DNA from: Gordonia sp. ABSL11-1
Lineage (GTDB): Bacteria > Actinomycetota > Actinomycetes > Mycobacteriales > Mycobacteriaceae
Reading direction: 5' to 3'
Length of the DNA stretch: 64,000 nt
Assembly (NCBI RefSeq): GCF_030315685.1
Contig: NZ_JASXSI010000005.1
Span: 186,001 to 250,000 of the forward strand
A program made the translations under genes and the position numbers. Below the pieces are notes generated by a model. It searched no databases. It had not been told where the DNA came from and saw only the letters and a list, made by a program, of their open reading frames with translations. Below are positions 35,658 through 44,526 of the stretch, piece by piece. The stretch's first letter is position 1, and every line of letters begins with the position of its first letter.

Positions 35658-38339
35658 TCAGTGGAGGTCGAGGGACTCGCTCATTGCGTCGATGACCTCG
35701 GTGATGTGCGGTGCCCGGATGATCGACATGTGGTCGCAGTCGAGTCGTCGGACGGTGAGGTCGCCGGTCGTGATGTGCTCGGACCAGATCCGCGGGTCGT
35801 CGTGGTTCTCGCTGCCCTGCACCAGCAGCACCCGGCCGTCGTAGGGCCGGGGCCGGTGGAGCAGGCCGACGCGTCGACCGACCTCCTCCATCGCGCCGGC
35901 GGCCGCGACCGGCGACATCGGGACGATCCCGGCGAGCGGCAGACGCGCACGCCGGCGCCACAGTTCGGCGCGCGGGAGCGGTGCCTCGTCCGGGGTCACG
36001 GTCAGATCGGGGGTGCTGTCGCGGACCGCTCCGGTCACCCGCGGGGGCACGAAGGTGTCCAGGACGACCACCATGTCGACCTGCTCGCCGGCGGCACGCA
36101 GTCGCCGGGCGGTCTCCAGGGCAAGGAACCCGCCGAGCGAATGGCCCACGAGCACATAGGGGCCGGACGGTTGCAGTCGACGGAGGTCACGGAGATGACG
36201 GCGGACCGCGCGGTCGATCGTCCAATCGGGAAGGCCGCGGTTGTCGAGTCCGTGGGGCTGGAAGGCGTGGACCGAGCCGATGGCGTCGAGGTGTGACAAA
36301 TGGTCGGCGAGCGGTACGAACGCCAGGGCTGATGCCCCGGCACCGGTGTAGCAGAACACCGTCCGGCCCTCCGCGGCGCGCAGACGGATGGTGGTCGGGG
36401 CGAGACCGCCGCGCGGACGTCGACGCGGGCCGGACCGGTGGGCGCTCGCGGCGACGGCCATCTCGGCGACGGTCGGTGCGCCGGCCGCTTCCGACTGGGT
36501 GAGGGCGACGCCCAGCTGCTCGGTGATCTGCACCAGGATCTGCTGCACGGTCAGCGAATCCGCGCCCAGCGCATAGATGTTCTCGGTGCGGCCGATGGTG
36601 TCGAGATGGAGTTCGCGTGCCCAGATGTGGGCGATCGCCGCCTCGAGGTGCCCGCGGGGCTGCTCGATGACACGCCGCGGTGCGGGCAGCGCGGCCCGGT
36701 CCACCTTGCCGCGCGCGGTCCTCGGGAGTTCGGACAGCTCGACGATCGTCGCCGGCACCATCCATGGCGGCAGCGTCTCGTGCAGCCGCGTACGCAACTC
36801 CGACGGTGCCGGGGTGCGCACTCGACCGTTCGGCACCACGTAGGCGACGAGAGTCGCGTCGGGAGCGGTCGGTGCGGATCGTCCAGCGGGCGGCTCCGGT
36901 GCCTCATCGGCCGCAGCATTCGCGGTGTCGGCGGCGGTGCCGGTCTGCTGCGCGATCACGACCACCTCGGCGATGTCGCCGTCGGCCAACAACGCCCGTT
37001 CGATCTCCGCGGGCTCGACGAGGTAGCCGCGGATCTTGACCGCGTTGTCGGCGCGACCACGCAGATGCAGGATACCTTCGGCTAGCTCGCCTCGGTCGCT
37101 CATCCGGAAGATGCTGCGGCCCAGGGAGTCCCGCTCGAAATGTCCGGTGTCCGACGTGGGATCCAGATAGCCGAGCGCGAGGTACGGCGACGACACCACG
37201 ATCCGTCCGTCGGTGTCGATGTCGATGAGCTTCTCGGGGGCGGCGTGTCCGGCCGGGAGGATTCCCGCGGGGATCGTGTCGCCCTGACGCACATCGAAGT
37301 ACGCGAGGGCCGAGGTCTCCGACGACCCGACCCAGTTGGTCACCGTGAGATGTGGTGAGCGGTCCAGGGCTGCGCGGGCGACGTCGCCGGGGAGGGCCTC
37401 GCCGGTGGTGATGACGCGTCCGAGACCGGTCCACGCGCGGTGGTCACGACCGCTGATGCCGCTGAGGGCGCGCAGCAGCGAGGGGGTCATGAACGCGATC
37501 GTCGCGCCCGCATCGGACATCTGGTCGAGCAACTGCTCCGGCGAGGTCGACCGGGGATCGATCGCGGTCACCTCGGCACCGTTGAGGAGCGAGCCGATCA
37601 GGACGTTGAGGCCCGCCCCGAAACTGATCGGCAGGCAGAGCGCCACCCGCCGGCCGGGCCCGATTCCGAAGGGCCCGTTCATCAGATCGGCGTCGCACAG
37701 CCACATGGCGTTGGGATGCAGGACGCCCTTGGGGGTTCCGGTGGACCCCGAGGTGAACTGAATGCTGGTGACGGCGTGCGACTCGTCGTGTGCCCGCGAT
37801 GCGGCGGCTCTGGCGACGGAATTCGCGGCGTCGGTCGACAGCTCGTCGACGCGGCGTATCTCGAGGGTGTCGTCGGCGGCCTGCCGTGCGACGGCCAGGT
37901 GGGCGTCGTCGGCGATGATCATCGCGGGCGGACGTCCGTGCCGGCGCAGTTGATCGAGGATGACCCGCACGCGCTCCGCCGGGAGCGCCGGATCCATCGC
38001 GACGATCGGCCGCCGGGACAGGAAGACTCCGAGAACGACGGCCACCGCGTCGCCGGACATGGCCACCTGCACGACGACCGGCTGATCGCCCGGTGCGGTG
38101 GTCGAGTCGATCGCCGAGCAGATTCGTCGAGCCCGGTCGAGCAGGGTGCGATAGCCGATGCCCTCGGTGGTGCCCGCGTCAGCGGTCCGCAGCGCGACGG
38201 CGTCGCCATACGTCTCGGCGGCCGCCGCCATCCGGCCGGCGACGCTCGTCGAGCGTCCGCTCTCGCCGCGGGGACGGCGGATCGCGGGGTGTGCCGTGGA
38301 CGCGATGTCGGTGTGCTCGACGGGAATGCGTGTCGTCAC
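35658..38339 (-). CDS. NRPS-like adenylation-PCP-thioesterase protein
   Basis: An 893-residue single module. The adenylation domain spans about 30-550, with A3 FTSGSTGTPKGV at 195-206, A5 near GSSETSA 338-344, A7 SDRGEL and the A10 lysine in ARGKVDRAAL at 545. The carrier domain has the phosphopantetheine serine in LGADSLTVQQ (Ser595). The thioesterase has GHSLGG (Ser734), an Asp near 761 and a C-terminal DCDHMSII histidine. The usual Asp of the A4 FDxS motif is replaced (ISFGAGLNV), consistent with a substrate lacking an alpha-amino group, such as an aryl acid. There is no condensation domain. GTG 38339 overlaps the flippase stop as GTGA. It is last gene of the operon. It probably activates the benzoate made upstream; the product is unknown. 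Confidence 0.85.
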   Translation of the reverse strand: MTTRIPVEHTDIASTAHPAIRRPRGESGRSTSVAGRMAAAAETYGDAVALRTADAGTTEGIGYRTLLDRARRICSAIDSTTAPGDQPVVVQVAMSGDAVAVVLGVFLSRRPIVAMDPALPAERVRVILDQLRRHGRPPAMIIADDAHLAVARQAADDTLEIRRVDELSTDAANSVARAAASRAHDESHAVTSIQFTSGSTGTPKGVLHPNAMWLCDADLMNGPFGIGPGRRVALCLPISFGAGLNVLIGSLLNGAEVTAIDPRSTSPEQLLDQMSDAGATIAFMTPSLLRALSGISGRDHRAWTGLGRVITTGEALPGDVARAALDRSPHLTVTNWVGSSETSALAYFDVRQGDTIPAGILPAGHAAPEKLIDIDTDGRIVVSSPYLALGYLDPTSDTGHFERDSLGRSIFRMSDRGELAEGILHLRGRADNAVKIRGYLVEPAEIERALLADGDIAEVVVIAQQTGTAADTANAAADEAPEPPAGRSAPTAPDATLVAYVVPNGRVRTPAPSELRTRLHETLPPWMVPATIVELSELPRTARGKVDRAALPAPRRVIEQPRGHLEAAIAHIWARELHLDTIGRTENIYALGADSLTVQQILVQITEQLGVALTQSEAAGAPTVAEMAVAASAHRSGPRRRPRGGLAPTTIRLRAAEGRTVFCYTGAGASALAFVPLADHLSHLDAIGSVHAFQPHGLDNRGLPDWTIDRAVRRHLRDLRRLQPSGPYVLVGHSLGGFLALETARRLRAAGEQVDMVVVLDTFVPPRVTGAVRDSTPDLTVTPDEAPLPRAELWRRRARLPLAGIVPMSPVAAAGAMEEVGRRVGLLHRPRPYDGRVLLVQGSENHDDPRIWSEHITTGDLTVRRLDCDHMSIIRAPHITEVIDAMSESLDLH

Positions 38340-39802
38340 TCTGTCTTCTCCGGATGTGCTGGCTCGTGCTCTGCTGTGGGGGATGCTGCTGTCGGGGATG
38401 CCGGTGTCGCGGAGGCCGGTGTGTCCGGATACGGCCATAGCACCACGGCCGGACGCTCCGGTGTGGCGCGATGTCGTCCCGGGGCGACCGGGTTCTCGTC
38501 GTCCTCGTGACCGTGTCTGACGTCACGACGCGCGCTGGTGCGCAGGGCCCGGCGGATCATCCGGATGCCGGGGATGGCGACGATGGCGGCGATGATGACG
38601 TCGGCGGTCAGGTACACGTACGCGACGCCGATGATTCCCCAGTGGTCGGTGCTGAAGGCGATGCCGGTGACGACGACGACGCCGAACACGACCTGCGTGA
38701 TGACGGCGAGGCGCAGCCGGCGCTCGACGCGGGCGAGCGCGGTGTAGATGGTGACGAACGCGACCGTCGGCAACGTCAGTGCCATCAGTCGGATGAGGTC
38801 GGTGCCCTCGGCGGCGTATTGCGGACCCATGATCGACAGAATCCACGGTGCGGTCACGACGAGTGCGACGCATCCGACGATGCTCGCGCCACCGCAGAGT
38901 GCGATGAAACGCAGCGTCGCCTGTCGCAGATCGGTGCCCGGCTCGGATGCGGTCGCCACGAACGGCGCTGCGGTGGCGTTGAGCAGGACCGCCGCCGTGC
39001 TGATGACGAGCCAGCAGATGGTGAAGTACGCGTTCATCTCCGCGCCGAGACGCGCCACGATGACGAGCGGCACGACGAGCGGCACGACCACTCCGACCGC
39101 GGTCATCGCGAACGAACCGGCGTAGAAGTGGACGATCTCGGTGCGGCGCGGCAGGATCGACGGTCCGGTCATCGCGCGGGCGCCGTCGCGGATCGCGGTC
39201 ATCCCGATCCACAGCGAGATCGCCGCGGCGGGAAGCACCCACGCCCAGACGACGGCGGACCCGGTGCCGAGGGGGATCAGTGCGGCCACCAGGATCAGCT
39301 TGATCGTCGACTGCGTGATGTTCTTGGTGGCGACGGTGCGCGACCGGCCCAGACCGATCAGCATCGAATCCTGGATGGCGAAGATGCCCAGTACGACGAC
39401 GAACGCCGGGTACAGCCACGCCTGGGTGCTCGAGGTGAACAGGGTGTCGCGCGGTCCGAGGAGCACGAAGCCGACGCCGAGGACGGCGGCGGTCGCGATG
39501 ATGACCGACCGCCCGAGCACGAGCAGGCGATGCGCGCGACCCCCGGCGACCGGCAGGAATCGCTCGTACAGGCTGTTGATGCTGAGATTCGACAGCGTCG
39601 CCAGCAGTGTGGCCGAGGAGATGATGGCCGAGGCACGACCGACCTCCGCGGTGGTGTAGCCGCGGGCGGCGATGGTCCAGAACACGAATCCGAGGGCGCC
39701 CGTGGCGAGACTCGACGTCATGATGGCCACGATGTCGACGCCGAGCCCGCCGGATTCCCGGCGCAGCAGTGACCGACCGCGGTTGTCCGTCGTGGCCGTC
39801 AC
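38336..39802 (-). CDS. Polysaccharide-type flippase (MOP/MATE-like)
   Basis: A 488-residue protein with about 12-14 transmembrane helices (for example IVAIMTSSLATGALGFVF, TGIAFSTDHWGIIGVAYVY) and a hydrophilic C-terminal tail of about 75 residues rich in Pro/Ala/Thr. It resembles Wzx-like exporters that move lipid-linked sugars. The GTG start at 39802 (MTATTDNRG) lies 11 bases after the preceding stop. It probably exports the glycoconjugate made by the cluster, or its lipid-linked unit; no substrate can be read from sequence. Confidence 0.8.
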   Translation of the reverse strand: MTATTDNRGRSLLRRESGGLGVDIVAIMTSSLATGALGFVFWTIAARGYTTAEVGRASAIISSATLLATLSNLSINSLYERFLPVAGGRAHRLLVLGRSVIIATAAVLGVGFVLLGPRDTLFTSSTQAWLYPAFVVVLGIFAIQDSMLIGLGRSRTVATKNITQSTIKLILVAALIPLGTGSAVVWAWVLPAAAISLWIGMTAIRDGARAMTGPSILPRRTEIVHFYAGSFAMTAVGVVVPLVVPLVIVARLGAEMNAYFTICWLVISTAAVLLNATAAPFVATASEPGTDLRQATLRFIALCGGASIVGCVALVVTAPWILSIMGPQYAAEGTDLIRLMALTLPTVAFVTIYTALARVERRLRLAVITQVVFGVVVVTGIAFSTDHWGIIGVAYVYLTADVIIAAIVAIPGIRMIRRALRTSARRDVRHGHEDDENPVAPGRHRATPERPAVVLWPYPDTPASATPASPTAASPTAEHEPAHPEKTE

Positions 39803-39812
39803 CGGCGCGCCG

Positions 39813-41003
39813 TCATCGCGTGACGCCGACAGCCCGCGCCGGAGCCTGTCGGAGGAGCAGTGGCAGCAAGAGGTCGGCGGCGATCTCGGCCTCGGCGGCC
39901 AGCGGCCATCCGGACAGGATCCACACGTCGATCCCGGCCCGGCGGGCGACCGCCGACATCGCCGCCGCCACGTTCTCGGCGCTGCCGACGAAGTAGGTGC
40001 CGGTGCCCTTGCCGGCGATGTCGAACGGCGGCTCGGCCGCGGTCCACGTCGTGAGTCCGGCAGCCATGTTGGGCGCGAACTCGAGATCGGCACGACCCGG
40101 CAGCCGCCCTGCGCGGAGGGCCTCGATCCGACCCTGCACCTGCGGGTTGTCGCTCCGGATCTCGTCGAGGCCGGGGTAGCCGAAGCTGCGCAGGTTGCGG
40201 TCGGCGGTGGCCAGCACGGTCTCCGGCCGGGTCCGGCCCAGTTGCCACTCGAAACGCTCCCACGCCTCGTCGTCGGTCTCTCGCACGATCACGCTGGCGA
40301 GCACCCCGAAGCGCAGGGTCCGTCCACGTTCCGCGGCCGCCAGGCGGACCCGATCGAAGAGTCCGGTGAGGGCGGCGGGTTCGGACATGAACGACAGGTA
40401 GACGTCGAGGACCTCGGCGGCGTGGGCGATGCCCTCGGATGACGCGCCGGTACCCCACACCTCGATGCCGCCCGGCTGCCGCGGTCCGGGGATCGGCGGC
40501 TTGTATCGCGGACCGTAGGAGAAGAACTCGCCGTCGAACGGTTCGACGTCGTCCAGGTAGAGCCGCTTGACCTGGGTCCAGTACTCGGCCGACACCCGAT
40601 AGCGTTCCGCCTTCGACCCGAAACGGCCATATCGGTGCAGGACGGGATCGGCTCCGTTGACCTGGTTGTAGATCAACCGGCCGCCCGAGTACTGATCGAA
40701 GACCTGCGCCTCCTCGGCGAGCAGCACCGGTGGCTTCACGCCGGGGTACTCGGGGATCAGGAACCGCAGATTCTGGGTGTCGGCGACGAGCGAGATCGCC
40801 TCGCGGGCCGTCGTGAGCGCCCCGTAGTAGCCGAGTCGGTCGAGCGTGCGCGCCTGATGGCGGATCACGTCGAACGTCGGTGGGACCCGGTGCGACGGTT
40901 CCCAGGGGACGTCACCGTCGGTCGGGTTGATGTACCAGAGGACCTGCGGGGCGGTCTGTTCCGAATCCGCGTCGCGCTCGGGTGCGAGTGCGGAGATGCT
41001 CAC
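39813..41003 (-). CDS. LLM-class flavin-dependent monooxygenase
   Basis: A 396-residue luciferase-like TIM barrel of the alkanesulfonate-monooxygenase (SsuD) type. It has VLWYINPTDGD at the start and the segment DQYSGGRLIYNQVNGADPVLHRYG. GPRYKPPIPGPRQPGGIEVWGTGAS follows and is typical of the substrate loop. It uses FMNH2 from a separate reductase, which is not in the cluster. In this operon it may oxidise the amino or carboxyl side of the aromatic unit, or simply scavenge sulfonates; the first is inference. The start ATG is six bases after the DHQ-synthase-II gene. Confidence 0.85.
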   Translation of the reverse strand: MSISALAPERDADSEQTAPQVLWYINPTDGDVPWEPSHRVPPTFDVIRHQARTLDRLGYYGALTTAREAISLVADTQNLRFLIPEYPGVKPPVLLAEEAQVFDQYSGGRLIYNQVNGADPVLHRYGRFGSKAERYRVSAEYWTQVKRLYLDDVEPFDGEFFSYGPRYKPPIPGPRQPGGIEVWGTGASSEGIAHAAEVLDVYLSFMSEPAALTGLFDRVRLAAAERGRTLRFGVLASVIVRETDDEAWERFEWQLGRTRPETVLATADRNLRSFGYPGLDEIRSDNPQVQGRIEALRAGRLPGRADLEFAPNMAAGLTTWTAAEPPFDIAGKGTGTYFVGSAENVAAAMSAVARRAGIDVWILSGWPLAAEAEIAADLLLPLLLRQAPARAVGVTR

Positions 41004-41009
41004 GACGAC

Positions 41010-42230
41010 CTACCGCTCGTCGCAGAACTCGGTGATGGGCAGTCCGACGTGGCGCGACTCCGCGGGCGCGTAGCCGAGGAGCTTGTCGCCGGGCTTCAGG
41101 TCGGTGACATTGTTGACCGACCCGCCGGGGCCGAGGAGACGGACATGCCAGTCGTCCTGGGCGATGACGTTGACCTTGCGGCCGTCCGGTGCGGTCGCCG
41201 AGACGGAGATCAGCGGGCGCCGTTCGATCTTCACACGGCCGATGCGGACCTCCCGGACTTCCCCGGTGCTGCGGATCGCCAGGATCGGCTGACCGGCCTG
41301 CAATTCGCTGACATAGCGGGTGCGGTTGTCGGGCACCAGGACATAGGAGTGCACCGCGCCGGCGTTCCACCGGAACGGCCGGGTCGGCATGTACGGGAGC
41401 GGATGGGTCTCGCTGCACGACAGGAACATCCCGGTGGAGAACGAACCGATCAGGCAGCCCTCGTCCTTCTCCAGCAACGAGCAGGTGTCGATGCACGCGC
41501 GCTCACCCATGCCGATGTGTTCGACCTTGGTGACGGTGAGTTCGGCCAGCTCGATGCGATCGGCAGTGGGTCGGATGACCTCGGCGAGAGTTGCCACGTC
41601 GTCGGCCGAGCGCGGACTCAGCAGCAGACCGTCGGAGCCGTGTTCGAGGACCAGTTTGACGATCTCCGCGTCCTCGATGTCGTTGACGACGGTCACGGTG
41701 CGGCCACCGGAGTTCTCGGCGGCCGCGATGACGATCTCGAGCGGGATCTTCGTGGGGTCGGTGAAGGTCAGCACCGTCCAGGGTGCACGACGGACGATCT
41801 CGCAGGCATGACGCAGGGTGTCGGCGTCCGAGACCACCACGTGCACACCGGCCTCCGTGGAGGGCCCGGCGTCGACGAGGACGTTCTCGTCGTCACCGGA
41901 ATGCACACCGAGGACGACGTCGACGGTCGCGGCGACGTCGGTGTCGACAGCCGGCGCGGGGACGGCGAGCACACGGCGCACCGTCGGCGGGAGGTCGGCG
42001 AGCACCTCCGGGTCGTCGCTGACGATGCCGCTGATGCGGTGATGGATGGCGGCCTGCACCAGGGCGTCCCGGAGGTGATCGGACACACCGCGGATGTCGA
42101 TCCAGGCGAGGTGTTCACGGCGGGACGGGGTTCCGGTTGCGGCGTAGGCGGTGTCCGAGGTGACGGTGTCCGAGGTGACTGCGGACAGCGGGGTGATGTC
42201 GTCGGTGACGATGTCGGTGGAGGTGCTCAC
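41010..42230 (-). CDS. griH: GriH-type 3-dehydroquinate synthase II family enzyme (3,4-AHBA synthase)
   Basis: A 406-residue protein of the DHQ synthase II family (archaeal MJ1249 type), unrelated to AroB. Core motifs include GSDGLLLSPRSADDV, ELTVTKVEHIGMGERACIDTCSLL and GCLIGSFSTGMFL, and the C-terminal VNVIAQDDWHVRLLGPGG. In bacteria such genes occur mainly with a GriI aldolase, where they turn the C7 intermediate from aspartate semialdehyde and DHAP into 3-amino-4-hydroxybenzoate. The adjacent aldolase fits this exactly. The first 35 residues contain two VTSDT repeats and are not part of the enzyme. It is in the middle of the iron-boxed operon. Confidence 0.88.
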   Translation of the reverse strand: MSTSTDIVTDDITPLSAVTSDTVTSDTAYAATGTPSRREHLAWIDIRGVSDHLRDALVQAAIHHRISGIVSDDPEVLADLPPTVRRVLAVPAPAVDTDVAATVDVVLGVHSGDDENVLVDAGPSTEAGVHVVVSDADTLRHACEIVRRAPWTVLTFTDPTKIPLEIVIAAAENSGGRTVTVVNDIEDAEIVKLVLEHGSDGLLLSPRSADDVATLAEVIRPTADRIELAELTVTKVEHIGMGERACIDTCSLLEKDEGCLIGSFSTGMFLSCSETHPLPYMPTRPFRWNAGAVHSYVLVPDNRTRYVSELQAGQPILAIRSTGEVREVRIGRVKIERRPLISVSATAPDGRKVNVIAQDDWHVRLLGPGGSVNNVTDLKPGDKLLGYAPAESRHVGLPITEFCDER

Positions 42231-42312
42231 GATGGTCTTTCTGGCTGTCGGGACAGAGGCTTCGGTGGTTGTCCGGCCGTGATCGACTGTCGGTCGGGTG
42301 GGCCGTTGCGGT

Positions 42313-43149
42313 TCAGGCGAGTTCGAGTGCCGGGGTCAGCGGCCGGGCCGGTATCGCCTCGCGATGCAGCCGGTCGGCCAGTGTGGAGGCGACCCGGTGC
42401 GGATGCTCGGCGCCGAAGATCAGCCGACCGAAACTGAGTCCGGCCACCCGTGATTCGACGACCTGCAGACCGAAGTCGATCGCGGCATCGTCGGATGCGG
42501 TGGCCGGCCCGCCGGCGACGAGGATCGGCAGCGGACACGTGTCGACGACCGCGTTCATCTTCTGCGACGACCCGGCATAGTCGAGTTTGACGATGTCTGC
42601 CCCCAGATCGGTGGCGATGGCGCCGAGATGGGAGAGCGTGGCCACCGATGTGTTGCCGGTATCGGCGATACCGCCACGTGCGTACATCATCGCGAGGAGC
42701 GGGACCCCGAGACGGTCGCACTCGGCAGCGACCACGCCGAGATCGGTCAGCTGCTCGGATTCGGTGGGAGCACCGACGTTCACGTGCACACTCACCGCGT
42801 CGGCGCCGAGGGCGAGGCATTCCTCCACCGAACCGACGAGGACCTTGCGCGTCTGGTCGACGGCGAGGCTGGTGCCGGCCGAGAGATGCACGATCAGGCC
42901 CATCGACCCGAAGCGGGACGGGGTGATGGTACGCGCACGGCCCTTGTGGACGATCAGCGCGTCGGCGCCCGCTCGTTCCAGCACGGCGGCGGTCTGATCG
43001 GCGTGCGTCGAGGCACCCAGGGGTCCGATCGTGACCGAGTGGTCCATCGGCACCACCAGAGCGCGGCGACTGGCCGTGCCGAAGATGCGTGAGAGCCGGA
43101 TCTGCTTGCCCGACAACATGTGCCGACGGGACTCGTGGTTGTCGATCAC
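42313..43149 (-). CDS. griI: GriI-type aldolase (first enzyme of 3-amino-4-hydroxybenzoate synthesis)
   Basis: A 278-residue class I aldolase of the DhnA family. It has KQIRLSRIFGTASRRALVVPMDH at the N-terminus and the Schiff-base lysine probably in ADIVKLDYAGSS. GriI joins L-aspartate-4-semialdehyde and dihydroxyacetone phosphate. GTG 43149 has GGAGAA 5 bp upstream and gives a length close to the known enzyme; ATG 43119 (MLSGKQI) lacks a ribosome site. It is paired with the GriH-type gene 82 bp downstream, the hallmark of 3,4-AHBA clusters. Confidence 0.9.
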   Translation of the reverse strand: MIDNHESRRHMLSGKQIRLSRIFGTASRRALVVPMDHSVTIGPLGASTHADQTAAVLERAGADALIVHKGRARTITPSRFGSMGLIVHLSAGTSLAVDQTRKVLVGSVEECLALGADAVSVHVNVGAPTESEQLTDLGVVAAECDRLGVPLLAMMYARGGIADTGNTSVATLSHLGAIATDLGADIVKLDYAGSSQKMNAVVDTCPLPILVAGGPATASDDAAIDFGLQVVESRVAGLSFGRLIFGAEHPHRVASTLADRLHREAIPARPLTPALELA

Positions 43150-43219
43150 ATCGTTCTCCGATCGGTGGAGGCGGTTGCCGGGGAGGTCGAGGACGGGGAG
43201 CCGAGAGTGGAGGTGCCGG

Positions 43220-44434
43220 TCATGCCGACACCAGCTCGGGTTGCCAGGAGGTGGGGAACGGCAGTCCCAGGTAGACCTCACCCAGGGCGCGTTCCTCGTC
43301 GGCCGACGACGTCCACCGCTGCAGCCGCGCCCGGCGCAGCTGCCAGTCGAACTCACCCTCGCCGAGGCGGTGGAGGGTGGTGGTCAGGTTCCACGAGAAC
43401 GCCTGTGCCTGCCAGATTCTCGGTAGTGCGGTCGCCGAATAGGCATCCAACGCGGAGCGGTCGGCGAGGGCGTACCAGGTGCCCAGGGCGTGAGACAGGA
43501 CGCAGGCGTCGGAGACCGCGAGATTCAGGCCCTTCGCGCCGGTGGGCGGGACGATGTGCGCGGCGTCGCCGAGCAGGAACAGGGAGCCCTGCTGCATCGG
43601 ATCGGTGACCACGCTGCGCAGCGGTGCCAGCGATCGTTCGATGATCTCGCCCGTCTCGAGTTCCGGGTGGTCGTCGGCGGCGCTGCGGCGGCGCAGCTCC
43701 GTCCAGATCCGCTCGTCGGACCAGTCGGCCAGGTCGGTGTCGGCGGGTACCTGCAGATACTGCCGGGTCAGTTCCGGCCCCCGCATGCTGTGCACCGACA
43801 GACCATCCGGGTGCGCGCAGTACATGCCCTCGTCGGTGACCGGGGTGGTGCGGGCCAGGATGCCCAGCCAGGCAAACGGATACGACCGGTCCATGACGCG
43901 GATGGCGGTCGGGTCGACGACCTGCCGGCAGACGCCGTGGAACCCGTCGCAACCGGCGACGAAGTCGGCTGCGATGCGTGTGCGTGATCCGTCGTGGGTG
44001 AACTCGACGGTGGGGTGATCGGTGTCGATCTCACCGAGCGAGACGTCGTCGGCGTCGAAGTACAGCGGACGGGCGGTCGCCCGTCGGGCGTCGATCAGGT
44101 CGGCCACGAGTTCGGTCTGCCCGTAGACGAACGCGTGTCGACCGAGGTGACGGTGGAAGTCGAGATGGTGAGTGGTGCGGTCGAACCGGATGTAGAAGCC
44201 GTCGTGCACCAGAGCCTCTCGGTGCAGGCGGTCGGCGAGTCCGATCTCGGTGAGCAGGTCGACGGTGGTCTGCTCGACAACACCCGCACGGATCCGCGCC
44301 CGGACGTGGCTTTCGGATTGCCGTTCCACCACGACGGTGTCGATGCCCTGCAGATGCAGCATGTGTGCCAGGATCAGGCCGGCCGGGCCGGCGCCGACGA
44401 TGGCGACCTGGCACCGTATCTCGTTGTCAATCAT
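43220..44434 (-). CDS. pobA: 4-hydroxybenzoate 3-monooxygenase-like flavoprotein (PobA)
   Basis: A 404-residue class A FAD hydroxylase. It has the FAD site VAIVGAGPAGLILAHML, the RARIRAGVVEQTTVDLL segment, ADFVAGCDGFHGVCR and GDAAHIVPPTGAKGLNLA. It is very close in layout to PobA, which makes protocatechuate. In this operon it more likely acts on 3-amino-4-hydroxybenzoate or a related 4-hydroxybenzoate, which would give an amino-catechol; this is inference. ATG 44432-44434. The 92-bp gap from the preceding glycosyltransferase gene is filled by a short repeat array. Confidence 0.88.
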   Translation of the reverse strand: MIDNEIRCQVAIVGAGPAGLILAHMLHLQGIDTVVVERQSESHVRARIRAGVVEQTTVDLLTEIGLADRLHREALVHDGFYIRFDRTTHHLDFHRHLGRHAFVYGQTELVADLIDARRATARPLYFDADDVSLGEIDTDHPTVEFTHDGSRTRIAADFVAGCDGFHGVCRQVVDPTAIRVMDRSYPFAWLGILARTTPVTDEGMYCAHPDGLSVHSMRGPELTRQYLQVPADTDLADWSDERIWTELRRRSAADDHPELETGEIIERSLAPLRSVVTDPMQQGSLFLLGDAAHIVPPTGAKGLNLAVSDACVLSHALGTWYALADRSALDAYSATALPRIWQAQAFSWNLTTTLHRLGEGEFDWQLRRARLQRWTSSADEERALGEVYLGLPFPTSWQPELVSA

Positions 44435-44449
44435 GTCTTCTCGATCTGG

Positions 44450-44518
44450 GAGTGCAGTGCTGAGGAGTGCAATGCGGGAGTGCAGCGCTGATGAGTGCGG
44501 TGCGGGAGAGTGCAGTGT
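44450..44518. repeat. Five imperfect copies of an 11-bp GAGTGC repeat
   Basis: Units GAGTGCAGTGC, GAGTGCAATGC, GAGTGCAGCGC, GAGTGCGGTGC and GAGTGCAGTGT start at 44450, 44465, 44478, 44493 and 44508. They fill the space between the glycosyltransferase stop and the pobA start. Confidence 0.8.
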
Positions 44519-44526
44519 CAGGCGAC

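Noticed and set aside
43119..43149. ATG 43119 as griI start
   Set aside because: It lacks a ribosome site; GTG 43149 has GGAGAA at good spacing and gives a family-like length.
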